From NCBI RefSeq assembly GCF_001468135.1, contig NZ_LNYU01000091.1, positions 481,814 through 545,813 of the forward strand: a DNA stretch of 64,000 nucleotides, given 5' to 3'. Positions 22,364-30,967 of the stretch are shown one piece after another. The translations under genes and the position numbers were made by a program. Source of the stretch: Legionella santicrucis. GTDB taxonomy: Bacteria; Pseudomonadota; Gammaproteobacteria; Legionellales; Legionellaceae. The notes under the pieces were generated by a model. It saw only the letters and a program-made list of their open reading frames with translations. It had not been told where the DNA came from and made no database searches. Within the stretch, counting starts at the first letter, position 1; every line of letters starts with the position of its first letter.

Positions 22364-25300
22364 ATGATAAGAGTGACAATTAAAAATGCGATTTATTATA
22401 TTCTTTGGAGCCTACTGCTCTTATTCACGGTAAATGGATTGCATGCGGGTACTCAGGTTAAATTCAATATTGTTCCAACAACAGCAACAACAAAGCAGAT
22501 CCCCAATTTTTCTCATGACACGGTGCAATATAGGGTAACCAATAATACCAAAATAACACGCACCCTCACCATGAAGCCTATTCCTGGTGTTTCGCAAATC
22601 ACAGCAGGGGGGTGTAGCAACCCGTTTACACTGGCTATGAATGAATCCTGTTTGTTAACGTTAAGTCTTGATGGCAGCACGCTTCCTGAACGGGTGACCA
22701 GTGGGCCCGAGATCTGTAAAACCAGAGGGCCAGGTGATAATACACCCGATCGTTTTTTATGTAGTCAGCCCTCAGCGGCAAATAGTTTAAATATTGTCGT
22801 TATTCATCCATCAATTACTTTAAATTCAATTGCAATCACTCCAGTCAACCCCAGCATTGCCAATGGTACATTGCTACAATTTACAGCAACTGCCATTTTT
22901 TCTAATGGAATAACGCAAGATGTAACCAATCTAGTGACCTGGACCTCCGCTAATACAAGTGTGGCGAGTATTTCCGATGTTGCTGGTAATAAAGGATTAG
23001 CTACCGCTAACCATGCCGGACAGACTGCGATCACGGCAACCTTAAGAGGTGTAAGCGGTAATACGACTTTGACGGTAACGAATGCCACACTTCAGAGTAT
23101 TCAAGTAACTCCTACCAACAGTTCTATTCCTAATGGTACGACGTTACAGTATACAGCGACAGGTATTTTCTCTAATGGTAGTCATCAGAATCTTACAGCC
23201 TTTGTAACCTGGGCTTCATCGACGGGTGCGGCGAGTATTTCTAATGCTGCAGGATCAAAAGGGCTAGCGACAGGGACTGCTGCTGGCACGACAGTGATTA
23301 GTGCAACATTTGGTGCTACGACTGGAAATACCAACTTAACAGTAACACCAGCAACCCTAACTTCAATTACTGTTACTCCTGTTAATTCGAGCATACCGAA
23401 TGGGACAAATTTACAGTTTACAGCAATGGGTAATTTCTCGGATGGATCTGCTCACAATTTAACGGAGATTGTGGCATGGACTTCGTCGAGCAATGCTGCT
23501 TCAATTTCAAATGCAGCAGGCTCTAAAGGATTGGCAACCGGCACCAATCCAGGTAATACCACCATCACTGCTACTTTGGGTTCTACCTCTGGTTCAACAA
23601 CGTTAACAGTGACTGCAGCAATCCTTAACTCTATTACCGTAACACCCGTTAATCCAAGTATCGCAAACGGCACTAACTTGCAATTTACGGCAACAGGTAA
23701 TTTCTCGGATGGAGCTGCTTATGATCTGACGGGGGTTGTGGCATGGACTTCATCGACCAACGCTGCTGCAATTTCTAATGCGGCGGGTTCTAAAGGGCTG
23801 GCGGTCGGAACAAATCCAGGTACTACTGCTATCACTGCCACTTTCGGTTCTGTATCTGGTTCAACAACATTAACGGTGACTGCAGCAACCCTTAACTCTA
23901 TTACCGTTACTCCTGTTAATCCAAGTATTGCGAATGGGACCAATCTGCAATTTACCGCGATAGGTAATTATTCGGATGGTTCTGCTCAAGATATAACTAC
24001 CATGGTTACCTGGAACTCATCACTTCTCAATGTTGCGACAATTTCCAATGCAGCAGGTTCAGAAGGATTGGCTAAGTCAGTAAGTCCTGGTGCAACAACA
24101 ATCACCGCAACGTTGGGTAGTACATCTGGGACAACAAACCTTACAGTTACCGCCGCTGTATTGACAACTATTGAGGTTTTACCGCTAAATCGTTCTATTG
24201 CAAGTGGTACGACTCAGCAATTTATCGCCATCGGCTTGTATTCTGATGGCACGCACCGGTTATTAACTGACCAAGTCACCTGGGCTTCATCAACACCTAG
24301 CGTTGCGCCGATTTCAAATGCGACAGGTAGTAAAGGATTGGCTGCTGGTATTCAAGTTGGCTCAACCGTTATTACAGCCAGTTTAAATTCAGTGTCAGGC
24401 AATACGACATTAACAGTAACCGCAGCAACTTTGAGTACAATCGAAGTGAAGCCTGTCAGTCAATCTATTGCCAATGGTACAACGCTTCAATACACTGCTA
24501 CAGGTGTTTATTCAAATAGAACAACGCAAGACCTAACCAATTCTGTTACATGGAGTTCCTCAAATCCCAGCATAGCCACTATTGATAATGCAACTGGCTC
24601 TAAAGGCTTGGCAACTGCCCTTGCTGTAGGAGGTCCTACCACTATTAGTGCTTCATTGAATGGTGTAACGGGAAATGCTAGCTTAACTGTGACGCCGGCA
24701 ACATTAACAAGTATATCTCTATCGCCTAATAATACTACTTTAGCCAGTGGGTTAACACTTCAGTACACTGCTACAGGGCATTACAGTGATAATTCAATAC
24801 AAGATATAACGACTCAAGTTGTATGGAGTACGGTGAATCAAAGCGTTGCTGTAATTTCAAATGCGGATGGCTCTAAAGGACTATTAACAGCTGTTGGTAG
24901 CTCAGGAACAACGACAGTCAATGCAACGTTAGATTCAGTTATTGGAAGTACGAATATAACTGCGACCAATGCGGTTTTATCTTCTATAACAGTAATACCG
25001 AACTCAACGACAACTGTAGTAGGTTTAACGAAACACTTCTATGCAGAAGGTACTTTTTCAGATTCATCTGTCAAAAACTTAACCTCAAGCGTGACCTGGA
25101 CTTCGTCAAATAATAATGTTGCTACGATTTCTAATGATCCTCAATCACCAGGTCTGGCTACAGGGGTTTCGACGGGTACTGTAACTATTTCCGCGACTCA
25201 AAGCGGTATTACAGGTGTTGCAACACTAACGGTAAGTAATCCTAATCTCGTTTCCATTAGTATCACTGGTAGTGGTACTTTTCTCGCTGGTACCTCTGTA

Positions 25301-26377
25301 CAATTGACTGCTATTGGCTCATTCGATAATGGTTCTTCCCACGATGTTACTGATCAAGTTTTCTGGAGTTCTGATAATACTAACGTCGTGGAGGTGCAGC
25401 AGGGTGGACTAGCAAAGGCTTTGATAACACCAGGAACAGCAACGATTACTGCCTCCTCCTTGAGTGGAGTTTCTGGTACTACGCCATTCACATCAGCGGG
25501 TGTGCTTTCAAACTTTTACTTTGCTTCAATGCAAGTCGGTAATACGGTCCAAGGTTGTGTTGTTAATGACGATGGATTTTCACCTGGCCCTGGATCTTGT
25601 ACTGTGAATACAGGAGGAACCCCAACGTTTAATGAACCACAGGGTGTCGCATTGAATAGTTCAGGAAATACTGCGTATGTTGTCAATGGTTTTGGAGGGG
25701 TATCGACAAGAGGCGTTATTCAATGTAATAGGTCAAACGGCGCTTTAAGTGGTTGTACCCAGGTTTTATCAAGTACTTCATTAAGCTTGGGGGGAATTGC
25801 AGTCAACCATGCTGATTCTAGGATTTATATTGGGAATGGTGCATCGGTAATAGTATGCAGTGCTGATTTTACTTCCTGTGTTGACTCAGGATTTAATTTT
25901 GCGGGTGATGGAGCGGCAGCCTATGATGTTAAAATAAATAGTAACGATACTAAAGCCTATGTGAGTGCCAAGGTACGTGGTATTTATGTGTGCAATATCA
26001 ACTCTGGTACTGGCTTGTTTGATTCATGTACGCGTTATGATGTTCCTGGTCAGTCATGGGGAATTGCATTACTTTCGTCTGATTTGGGTCTTTATACAAC
26101 AGACAAGAATGGAGGTAATATTATCAACTTCTGTCCTTTAGATGGTAGTAGTGGGGGTCTTGAAGGATGCATAGGGCAGACATACGATTTAGTTAATTTT
26201 CCTCAACCTGTTGGAATTGTGATTAATAATAATATAGCGTACATTGCTGATGAAAGTGGTTTTGTTGGGATGTGTGCGATTAACTCGGACGATACCTTTA
26301 GTTCTTGTCAATTTAACGATACAGTTCAGGGGGAAAATCAATTTTCGGGTCTGGTACCTGTGTTTATTGATATCTAA
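22364..26377 (+). CDS. Secreted Big_2 (bacterial Ig-like) repeat protein with propeller-like C-terminus
   Basis: A 1337-residue exported protein. The N-terminus has a basic start, a hydrophobic core (YYILWSLLLLFTVNG) and a likely cleavage site near LHAG. Residues ~30-150 form a Cys-containing domain (GGCSNPFTL...ESCLLTL). Ten tandem Big_2 domains of about 88-91 residues span ~153-1045; each starts like LNSITVTPVNPSIANGT and includes a W-(S/T)SS core and an A.ISNA..SKGLA segment. The last ~290 residues contain repeated GVALNSSGNTAYV/GIAVN..DSRIYI blocks with paired cysteines, suggesting a YncE/NHL-type beta-propeller. Such proteins usually act at the cell surface in adhesion or binding. No LPXTG, autotransporter or RTX export signal is seen. 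A strong hairpin follows the stop. Confidence 0.85.
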   Translation: MIRVTIKNAIYYILWSLLLLFTVNGLHAGTQVKFNIVPTTATTKQIPNFSHDTVQYRVTNNTKITRTLTMKPIPGVSQITAGGCSNPFTLAMNESCLLTLSLDGSTLPERVTSGPEICKTRGPGDNTPDRFLCSQPSAANSLNIVVIHPSITLNSIAITPVNPSIANGTLLQFTATAIFSNGITQDVTNLVTWTSANTSVASISDVAGNKGLATANHAGQTAITATLRGVSGNTTLTVTNATLQSIQVTPTNSSIPNGTTLQYTATGIFSNGSHQNLTAFVTWASSTGAASISNAAGSKGLATGTAAGTTVISATFGATTGNTNLTVTPATLTSITVTPVNSSIPNGTNLQFTAMGNFSDGSAHNLTEIVAWTSSSNAASISNAAGSKGLATGTNPGNTTITATLGSTSGSTTLTVTAAILNSITVTPVNPSIANGTNLQFTATGNFSDGAAYDLTGVVAWTSSTNAAAISNAAGSKGLAVGTNPGTTAITATFGSVSGSTTLTVTAATLNSITVTPVNPSIANGTNLQFTAIGNYSDGSAQDITTMVTWNSSLLNVATISNAAGSEGLAKSVSPGATTITATLGSTSGTTNLTVTAAVLTTIEVLPLNRSIASGTTQQFIAIGLYSDGTHRLLTDQVTWASSTPSVAPISNATGSKGLAAGIQVGSTVITASLNSVSGNTTLTVTAATLSTIEVKPVSQSIANGTTLQYTATGVYSNRTTQDLTNSVTWSSSNPSIATIDNATGSKGLATALAVGGPTTISASLNGVTGNASLTVTPATLTSISLSPNNTTLASGLTLQYTATGHYSDNSIQDITTQVVWSTVNQSVAVISNADGSKGLLTAVGSSGTTTVNATLDSVIGSTNITATNAVLSSITVIPNSTTTVVGLTKHFYAEGTFSDSSVKNLTSSVTWTSSNNNVATISNDPQSPGLATGVSTGTVTISATQSGITGVATLTVSNPNLVSISITGSGTFLAGTSVQLTAIGSFDNGSSHDVTDQVFWSSDNTNVVEVQQGGLAKALITPGTATITASSLSGVSGTTPFTSAGVLSNFYFASMQVGNTVQGCVVNDDGFSPGPGSCTVNTGGTPTFNEPQGVALNSSGNTAYVVNGFGGVSTRGVIQCNRSNGALSGCTQVLSSTSLSLGGIAVNHADSRIYIGNGASVIVCSADFTSCVDSGFNFAGDGAAAYDVKINSNDTKAYVSAKVRGIYVCNINSGTGLFDSCTRYDVPGQSWGIALLSSDLGLYTTDKNGGNIINFCPLDGSSGGLEGCIGQTYDLVNFPQPVGIVINNNIAYIADESGFVGMCAINSDDTFSSCQFNDTVQGENQFSGLVPVFIDI
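22820..25500 (+). repeat. Ten tandem ~270-bp coding repeats (Big_2 units)
   Basis: The units of the Big_2 array are similar at DNA level, most strongly units 3-5 (about 23350-24160), where long stretches around 'ATTACCGTAACACCCGTTAA' recur with few changes. Outer units are more diverged. This suggests recent expansion of the middle by unequal recombination. Confidence 0.8.
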
Positions 26378-26385
26378 TAGATGTA

Positions 26386-26418
26386 GGATGTTATGGAATA
26401 TCTTATTCCATAACATCC
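26386..26418. terminator. Strong hairpin after the Big_2 gene
   Basis: GGATGTTATGGAATA pairs perfectly with TATTCCATAACATCC around a 3-base loop: a 15-bp stem beginning 8 bases after the stop codon. The downstream T-run is weak (TTCTAT), but position and stem strength favour a transcription terminator. Confidence 0.65.
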
Positions 26419-26474
26419 TTCTATAGCTCACTTGCTAATCGAGTAAGCATCAATCTCCACTATCCCCAAAAGAG

Positions 26475-26591
26475 ATGGGTCAAGTTCAGAATAATGTTTT
26501 AAATGAAAAATTAGCACTGCTTGCTGACAAGCAAGATCGCCATTGTCCTAGTTCAAATTGTACAGGTAAGCTTGTTTGTAAAATGTGGTAA
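26475..26591 (+). CDS. Possible 38-residue small protein
   Basis: ATG at 26475, with an AAGAG-like ribosome site just upstream, opens a 38-codon frame whose product begins MGQVQNNVLNEK and contains three cysteines in its C-terminal half (CPSSNCTG..VC). No family is recognised. It could be a chance frame or the 5' remnant of a decayed gene. Confidence 0.2.
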   Translation: MGQVQNNVLNEKLALLADKQDRHCPSSNCTGKLVCKMW

Positions 26592-27087
26592 ACAAAATCA
26601 CCATTTCATGATGTTCTTAAGAGCCGCTTTGAATAGCAAAGACGGATGGGGAAAGCAAGTGTAGAACTGCTATCCTTAATTCCACATAAATAATAATCAC
26701 TCAGTTTATGGCACCTACATGAGGCATTGTATGTAGGTCGATATTTTATTTCTCGTTTAAATTTAAAGAAGGGGTTACTGAAAGGAGCAATCATTACCGA
26801 ATCTAGATTCAATTTATTGAAAATAATAAAATATCAAAAAAGTTGATATGACACATAAAATTAATCCATTGGTTATTTTTCCAGATAAATGCTTTTATTT
26901 TAATCATCTGATACTTGAAAACAAATTTTATAGCAGGAAATCAATAGGTCATTAAGCCAACTGGTTATACAAAAAAAGATCTTTTGAAGGTAGAAATAAA
27001 AGGGATATGAAGAGTTATTTTGATGAAAAAGAATAGAATTCTTGGTCCCAAGCTATTAAATAATTTTTATAAGATTTGGAGTAAAAT
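26592..27087. other. AT-rich intergenic region
   Basis: About 500 bp with no convincing gene. An 8-bp inverted repeat, ACCTACAT / ATGTAGGT, lies at 26713-26738 with a 10-base loop and is followed by a T-rich stretch; it may be a terminator or regulatory hairpin. The end of the region should hold the promoter of the 27088 gene. Confidence 0.5.
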
Positions 27088-28284
27088 ATGCCAATTAAAG
27101 ACTCAAAACCAAATAAAATAATATCACCACCACCATTAGGTTCACCCATCATTCAGAAGATATATCCCCAAGAACTTGTATTTGAGATACCCAAAGCTAA
27201 AGAGTCTTTTTTCAAAAAACATAAAAAAGCAATCATTGCTGTAAGCGCTACTGTGTTGGCTGCTGCTATTGTAGGTGCAGTTGCCTTCTTTGCTTGGCCG
27301 GCTGTTGCATCTGTTATTCTGGGTTTTGGGATCTATGGCCTTACTCTTGGGGCTCTAGCTGGCGCCAACTTAATAGCCCAGGTTGGTTTAGTTGCTGCTG
27401 TATTTGCAGTTGGCGGTTTTATTGCTGGTGGTGGGCTCGTTACTACTGGTTCTAAGGTGATAAATAGCATAAGCAAAGCATGGAATGCCTTATATGAGTC
27501 ACCAATTGATACCCAACCTAATTCAATATCTCAACTAGATCCTGTTCCGCAATCTCTAAAAAGTATAGCGGAAACTTTGTCTCAAATTAAGGGTAATATC
27601 AAAAATCCTCCGTCATTAAATTCGGTTGTCCCTTCAACAGATTCGGGTGCTTTTTTAGCACAATTGCAACAAAAGAAGGAGAAATTAAAGAAATGGATTG
27701 AAATAAATAAACAGTTAATAAATGTTAATCCCTTAAGCAATGAATATAAACAACTGGAAGCTCAGGCTAATGAACTTGAAAAAGACATTCTATCAGATCG
27801 GCGAGCTCCGCTGAGTCAGAAAAATAAGCAGCAGGTAGAGGAGCAACCACAACGCTGCTTTTCTAATAAATCCCCAGATCCTGCTTCGCAATCTTTAAAG
27901 AGTATAGCGGAAACTTTGTCTCAAATTAAGGGTAATATCAAAAATCCTCCGTCATTAAATTCGGTTGCTCCTTCAACAGCTTCGGGTGCTTTTTTAGCAC
28001 AAGTGCAACAAAAGAAGGAGAAATTAAAGAAATGGACTGAAATAAATAAACAGTTAATAAATGTTAATTCCTTGAGCAATGAATACAAACAACTGGAAGC
28101 CCAAGCTAATGAACTTGAAAAAGACATTCTATCAGATCGACGAGATCCGCTGGGTCAGAAAAATAAGCAGCAGACAGAGGAGCAACCACAACGCTGCTTT
28201 TCTAATAAATTCAAGGAAGCATATTGCAGTACCATTTCGACTGATGATAATTCTACTCCCGCGAGTTCTGTACACAACAATTAA
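27088..28284 (+). CDS. Effector-like membrane protein with internal tandem duplication
   Basis: 398 residues, no family recognised. A short polar N-terminus (~1-45) is followed by two to three hydrophobic segments (~48-125, Ala/Gly/Val-rich, with a GGG), then a soluble helical region consisting of a 113-residue unit present twice in tandem (about 151-263 and 264-375). Each copy has a LKSIAETLSQIKGNIKNPPS stretch, a Lys/Glu-rich coiled-coil part and the end PQRCFSN. The C-terminal tail is polar (STDDNSTPASS). The start has GGAG 8 bases upstream. Hydrophobic hairpin plus coiled coil plus polar tail is the layout of many Legionella vacuole-membrane effectors, but translocation is only inferred. 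It is convergent with the P450 gene. Confidence 0.6.
   Translation: MPIKDSKPNKIISPPPLGSPIIQKIYPQELVFEIPKAKESFFKKHKKAIIAVSATVLAAAIVGAVAFFAWPAVASVILGFGIYGLTLGALAGANLIAQVGLVAAVFAVGGFIAGGGLVTTGSKVINSISKAWNALYESPIDTQPNSISQLDPVPQSLKSIAETLSQIKGNIKNPPSLNSVVPSTDSGAFLAQLQQKKEKLKKWIEINKQLINVNPLSNEYKQLEAQANELEKDILSDRRAPLSQKNKQQVEEQPQRCFSNKSPDPASQSLKSIAETLSQIKGNIKNPPSLNSVAPSTASGAFLAQVQQKKEKLKKWTEINKQLINVNSLSNEYKQLEAQANELEKDILSDRRDPLGQKNKQQTEEQPQRCFSNKFKEAYCSTISTDDNSTPASSVHNN
27538..28215 (+). repeat. Tandem 339-bp duplication within the 27088 gene
   Basis: Copy 1 at about 27538-27876 and copy 2 at about 27877-28215 are nearly identical at DNA level, for example AGTATAGCGGAAACTTTG at 27562 and again at 27901, exactly 339 bp (113 codons) apart. 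The few differences include conservative and synonymous changes, so the duplication is recent and the frame is kept. Confidence 0.9.
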
Positions 28285-28288
28285 ATTC

Positions 28289-28345
28289 TAGGGATTGTCG
28301 ACAATTCATTCTGCGCCCCTTTTCGCGCTTTATGCTTGAGTGATC
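28289..28345. repeat. Partial MITE-like element at the P450 3' end
   Basis: TAGGGATTGTCGACAATTCA (28289-28308) matches the left end of the 5957-6123 element. The following CGCGCTTTATGCTTGAG resembles its interior (CGCGTTTTATGCGCGAG). No right end is seen. The stop codon of the P450 gene (28330-28332) lies inside this copy, so the insertion may have reset the P450 C-terminus. Confidence 0.5.
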
Positions 28346-30303
28346 CTCAAAAAATTTGAACTCTCTGATAGAGGTTCTATTGTACTAATATCTTGTATTT
28401 CAGGGGCTTGTGCCTGAGAAAAGAAATGGAAACCATTTCGTGAAGAAGCATTTTGCTCCTCTTTAGAGGAAACGTTTGATGTTGTAGTTAATGTCTTTTT
28501 AGGGGTAATTTTCACTAAACCCATCCCGCCATTTCTCTGCAAAGGGGTTTCATAATTGAATGATAACTGCAAATCTTCTTCTCCAATGAGTTCAATTTTA
28601 TATGTTGCCAAGATACGAAATAAAGAAAGTAATTCCGTCATCGCAATTCGAAGACCTGGGCAACGTCTTGCTCCCGTTTTGAACGTAAGAAATCTGCCTT
28701 CTTTTTGCAATGCACTAGGTTTATAAGAGTTTGGGATTTCGGGAAAAAAATTGGCGTTATAAATTTCTTTATTCTTTTGTTTAGGTCCCCATCGTTCTGG
28801 AAAGATGTCGTTTGCAGTAATTAATTTTTTACCAACAGCTTTTTTCCCTTCTTCAGAAAGGACAATGTCTGGGAAATGCTTCTCATGGGTGTGTAAACTT
28901 TGCATAGGAATAAATACTAAGGCACCCGCCGGTAAGGTGAAAGAAAAATCATCAATAGTAAGAGTGATCGCCTCATTAATTATCTCGGGTACAATAGGAG
29001 CAGGTGGGGATAATCGTAACGCTTCAAGTAAAACAGCCTCAGTATAAGATAAAGCATCTTCTTTTCTAACAACATCCCAAGGAGAATGCAGTTCGAAGGG
29101 CTCTCCTGCTAAAATTTTTTGCTTAATTTCTTGTTTGATTATGGCATAGACTCTTTTATCTTGGAGTGCGATTTTTAGAGCTGCAATTAAGGCTGTAGAG
29201 GTCGCATCAAAACCTAATAAAGGGATAAACAAGCTTTCATTGATGACGTCCCTTATCAAGGTAGATAGAGAAGTATCATCTAAGTGCTGTTGTGAGTATT
29301 TGATCAAAGATTCACATTGCTCTGCAGTTAGTTTTGTTGTTGAATCGATCCCCATTTCCTTCAATTGGTTGGCTACATCCAGATTACTTAAAACACGCAC
29401 TTTTAATAAGTAATTAAGCCAGCTTTGTTCCACCATTAATTGTTGTGAAATTGCTTCTAATGAAAAAATGAGATTGTAACCTAAGTCTAATACTTTGCTT
29501 CTTAGAACTAATAGCTCTTCTTCCTCTGATTTTTTAATAGGATCTAAGCTAAATAAACAATCTATTAACTCTTTTGTAATGGTTGAACTATAAAGTTTTT
29601 CAAAAGGTTGAACGACTTCTTTTCCGAAGTAAGTTGCAATCAATACCCTGCGTGAGAGTCTATCCATTATTTCACTTAATGGTTGTCTTTGAACAATTTG
29701 TTCCAATTCATATTCTTTAAAAAAATCAGCAACAATTTTGGCAACATGCCGTCTATTGGATTCGTTACGAGAAAGTATGGATGCACGAATTTTCGAGTGC
29801 ATTTCTGATCCTAAAGTAGAAGACATTAAATTGTCAGGGCCTAATATAAGCGCTAAACGTTGAAAAAAGGGTTTTTGACCAAATTTTTTCTCATTAGATT
29901 TTTCGTAGAGTTGCTTAATTGCCTGTTGATTAGAAAGAACAAATACTTTCGTTAAATCAGGTAAACTGAAACAGGCTATGCCTGAACCTTCGTCAAGAGA
30001 GCGAGCACCGAGCTCCGCAACAAAAGTCATGAAATAAGCTTGCAGTTGTGCTTTTTTAGCAGGATTAGTTTTTAATAAAGCAATATCTTTTAGAAATGTA
30101 AGATAATGGCTTACTGAAGGATGGGTTAATTTTGCAACTGTATCTTTTTCTTTTTTGGCTGAACTATCTTTCCATATTTTAGAGACGTACGAAGCGACAT
30201 TTTGAACCTTTTCAATAATGGAATCTCTGAGTGAATCCCATATAGGTAAAGGTTCTTCACTCATTATAATATAATCTAATTGATTATCATCCTGCTCTTC
30301 CAT
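28330..30303 (-). CDS. Cytochrome P450 with N- and C-terminal extensions
   Basis: A haem-thiolate monooxygenase-type protein. A longer frame exists, but the ATG at 30303 (MEEQDDNQ) is chosen for its GAGGA site 6 bases upstream, giving 657 residues against about 400-460 for soluble bacterial P450s. The core shows an I-helix GFDATST (oxygen-activation region), the K-helix ExxR in EALRL, a PERW-type motif (FPERWGP), and the haem loop FKTGARRCPGLRIA with axial Cys548. About 90 residues precede the P450 fold and about 100 residues follow Cys548, the last 60 being polar and Ser/Gln/Glu-rich. No membrane anchor or redox partner gene is nearby. Substrate unknown. The disordered tail could be a Dot/Icm signal, which is speculative. 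Confidence 0.88.
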   Translation of the reverse strand: MEEQDDNQLDYIIMSEEPLPIWDSLRDSIIEKVQNVASYVSKIWKDSSAKKEKDTVAKLTHPSVSHYLTFLKDIALLKTNPAKKAQLQAYFMTFVAELGARSLDEGSGIACFSLPDLTKVFVLSNQQAIKQLYEKSNEKKFGQKPFFQRLALILGPDNLMSSTLGSEMHSKIRASILSRNESNRRHVAKIVADFFKEYELEQIVQRQPLSEIMDRLSRRVLIATYFGKEVVQPFEKLYSSTITKELIDCLFSLDPIKKSEEEELLVLRSKVLDLGYNLIFSLEAISQQLMVEQSWLNYLLKVRVLSNLDVANQLKEMGIDSTTKLTAEQCESLIKYSQQHLDDTSLSTLIRDVINESLFIPLLGFDATSTALIAALKIALQDKRVYAIIKQEIKQKILAGEPFELHSPWDVVRKEDALSYTEAVLLEALRLSPPAPIVPEIINEAITLTIDDFSFTLPAGALVFIPMQSLHTHEKHFPDIVLSEEGKKAVGKKLITANDIFPERWGPKQKNKEIYNANFFPEIPNSYKPSALQKEGRFLTFKTGARRCPGLRIAMTELLSLFRILATYKIELIGEEDLQLSFNYETPLQRNGGMGLVKITPKKTLTTTSNVSSKEEQNASSRNGFHFFSQAQAPEIQDISTIEPLSESSNFLRITQA

Positions 30304-30460
30304 AAAAGTCCTCATAATTATAATGATGTAAAATCGGTTATTGTAATCTACTTTTCTAATGTCTAATATAAATCCATAATTCTTCCTACCCATTTTTTAA
30401 TGGGTACAAAGTAACTTGCGATTGCTCAGCTAAAATCAAGAAAAAATCAGCAGTGTATTT

Positions 30461-30479
30461 GCAAATGATTCTCATTTAT
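30461..30479. promoter_or_regulatory. Fur-box-like operator
   Basis: GCAAATGATTCTCATTTAT holds a perfect inverted repeat AAATGA-ttc-TCATTT and matches 11 of 13 bases of the Fur core AATGATAATCATT. It is 41 bp upstream of the 30521 gene and 157 bp upstream of the divergent P450 start, so either or both could be iron-regulated. Confidence 0.5.
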
Positions 30480-30520
30480 GTAATAACATAGCATTAGATT
30501 AAAGAAAAGATCATTAAAAA

Positions 30521-30952
30521 ATGAAACGTATTTGCAAAATCGCAGTATTTCTTAGTCTGACCCCATACGCATTTGCTAATCATTCTTATTGTCCTGTTCA
30601 CACTTGGCATAAAGTTAGCAGTTTGAATAGCGAGTGGGAGGTCAATTTGCGTATGATTAACGAGGAAGGGCTCTTTGTTGATCAAACGTGCCAGCCGATT
30701 AATCGAGTACGAATTTCAACAGCTAATCCGCTCACCTACGGATTTGGTTTTAAGGAGGATGCCACTTTTGATATTGCCTATACGGTGACTGCTGTACAGT
30801 CGACGGGTTCAAGTTTTGAATCAAAGGCCTGTGTCTTTGTAGTCACGGCCAATGGTCCTGCACAACCAGATATTCAGGCGCTTGCTTACCACGGAGCAAC
30901 CTGTCAATGGAAGATTATACCCGGAGTTGGAGAGGATTTTATTGTGGGTTAA
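30521..30952 (+). CDS. Small exported cysteine-containing protein, unknown
   Basis: 143 residues. Residues 1-19 form a signal peptide (MKRICKIAVFLSLTPYAFA) with a good AFA cleavage site. The mature protein of about 124 residues has four cysteines (in YCPV, QTCQ, KACV and ATCQW), which could form two disulfides in the periplasm, and looks beta-rich. No family is recognised. The Fur-box-like site just upstream suggests expression under iron limitation, which is inference. It is convergent with rsmI, 15 bp apart. Confidence 0.7.
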   Translation: MKRICKIAVFLSLTPYAFANHSYCPVHTWHKVSSLNSEWEVNLRMINEEGLFVDQTCQPINRVRISTANPLTYGFGFKEDATFDIAYTVTAVQSTGSSFESKACVFVVTANGPAQPDIQALAYHGATCQWKIIPGVGEDFIVG

Positions 30953-30967
30953 ATAATGTTGCTCCTA

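Noticed and set aside
22804..23943. Several open minus-strand frames of 69-94 codons
   Set aside because: They are shadows of the Big_2 repeats on the other strand and share the same periodicity.
22820..25500. Regularly spaced direct repeats, considered as a CRISPR array
   Set aside because: The period is about 270 bp and the repeats are in one open reading frame encoding Ig-like domains, so this is a coding repeat.
26189..26431. Overlapping frames on both strands around the Big_2 gene end
   Set aside because: They are produced by the perfect hairpin at 26386-26418 and by antisense reading of the Big_2 gene.
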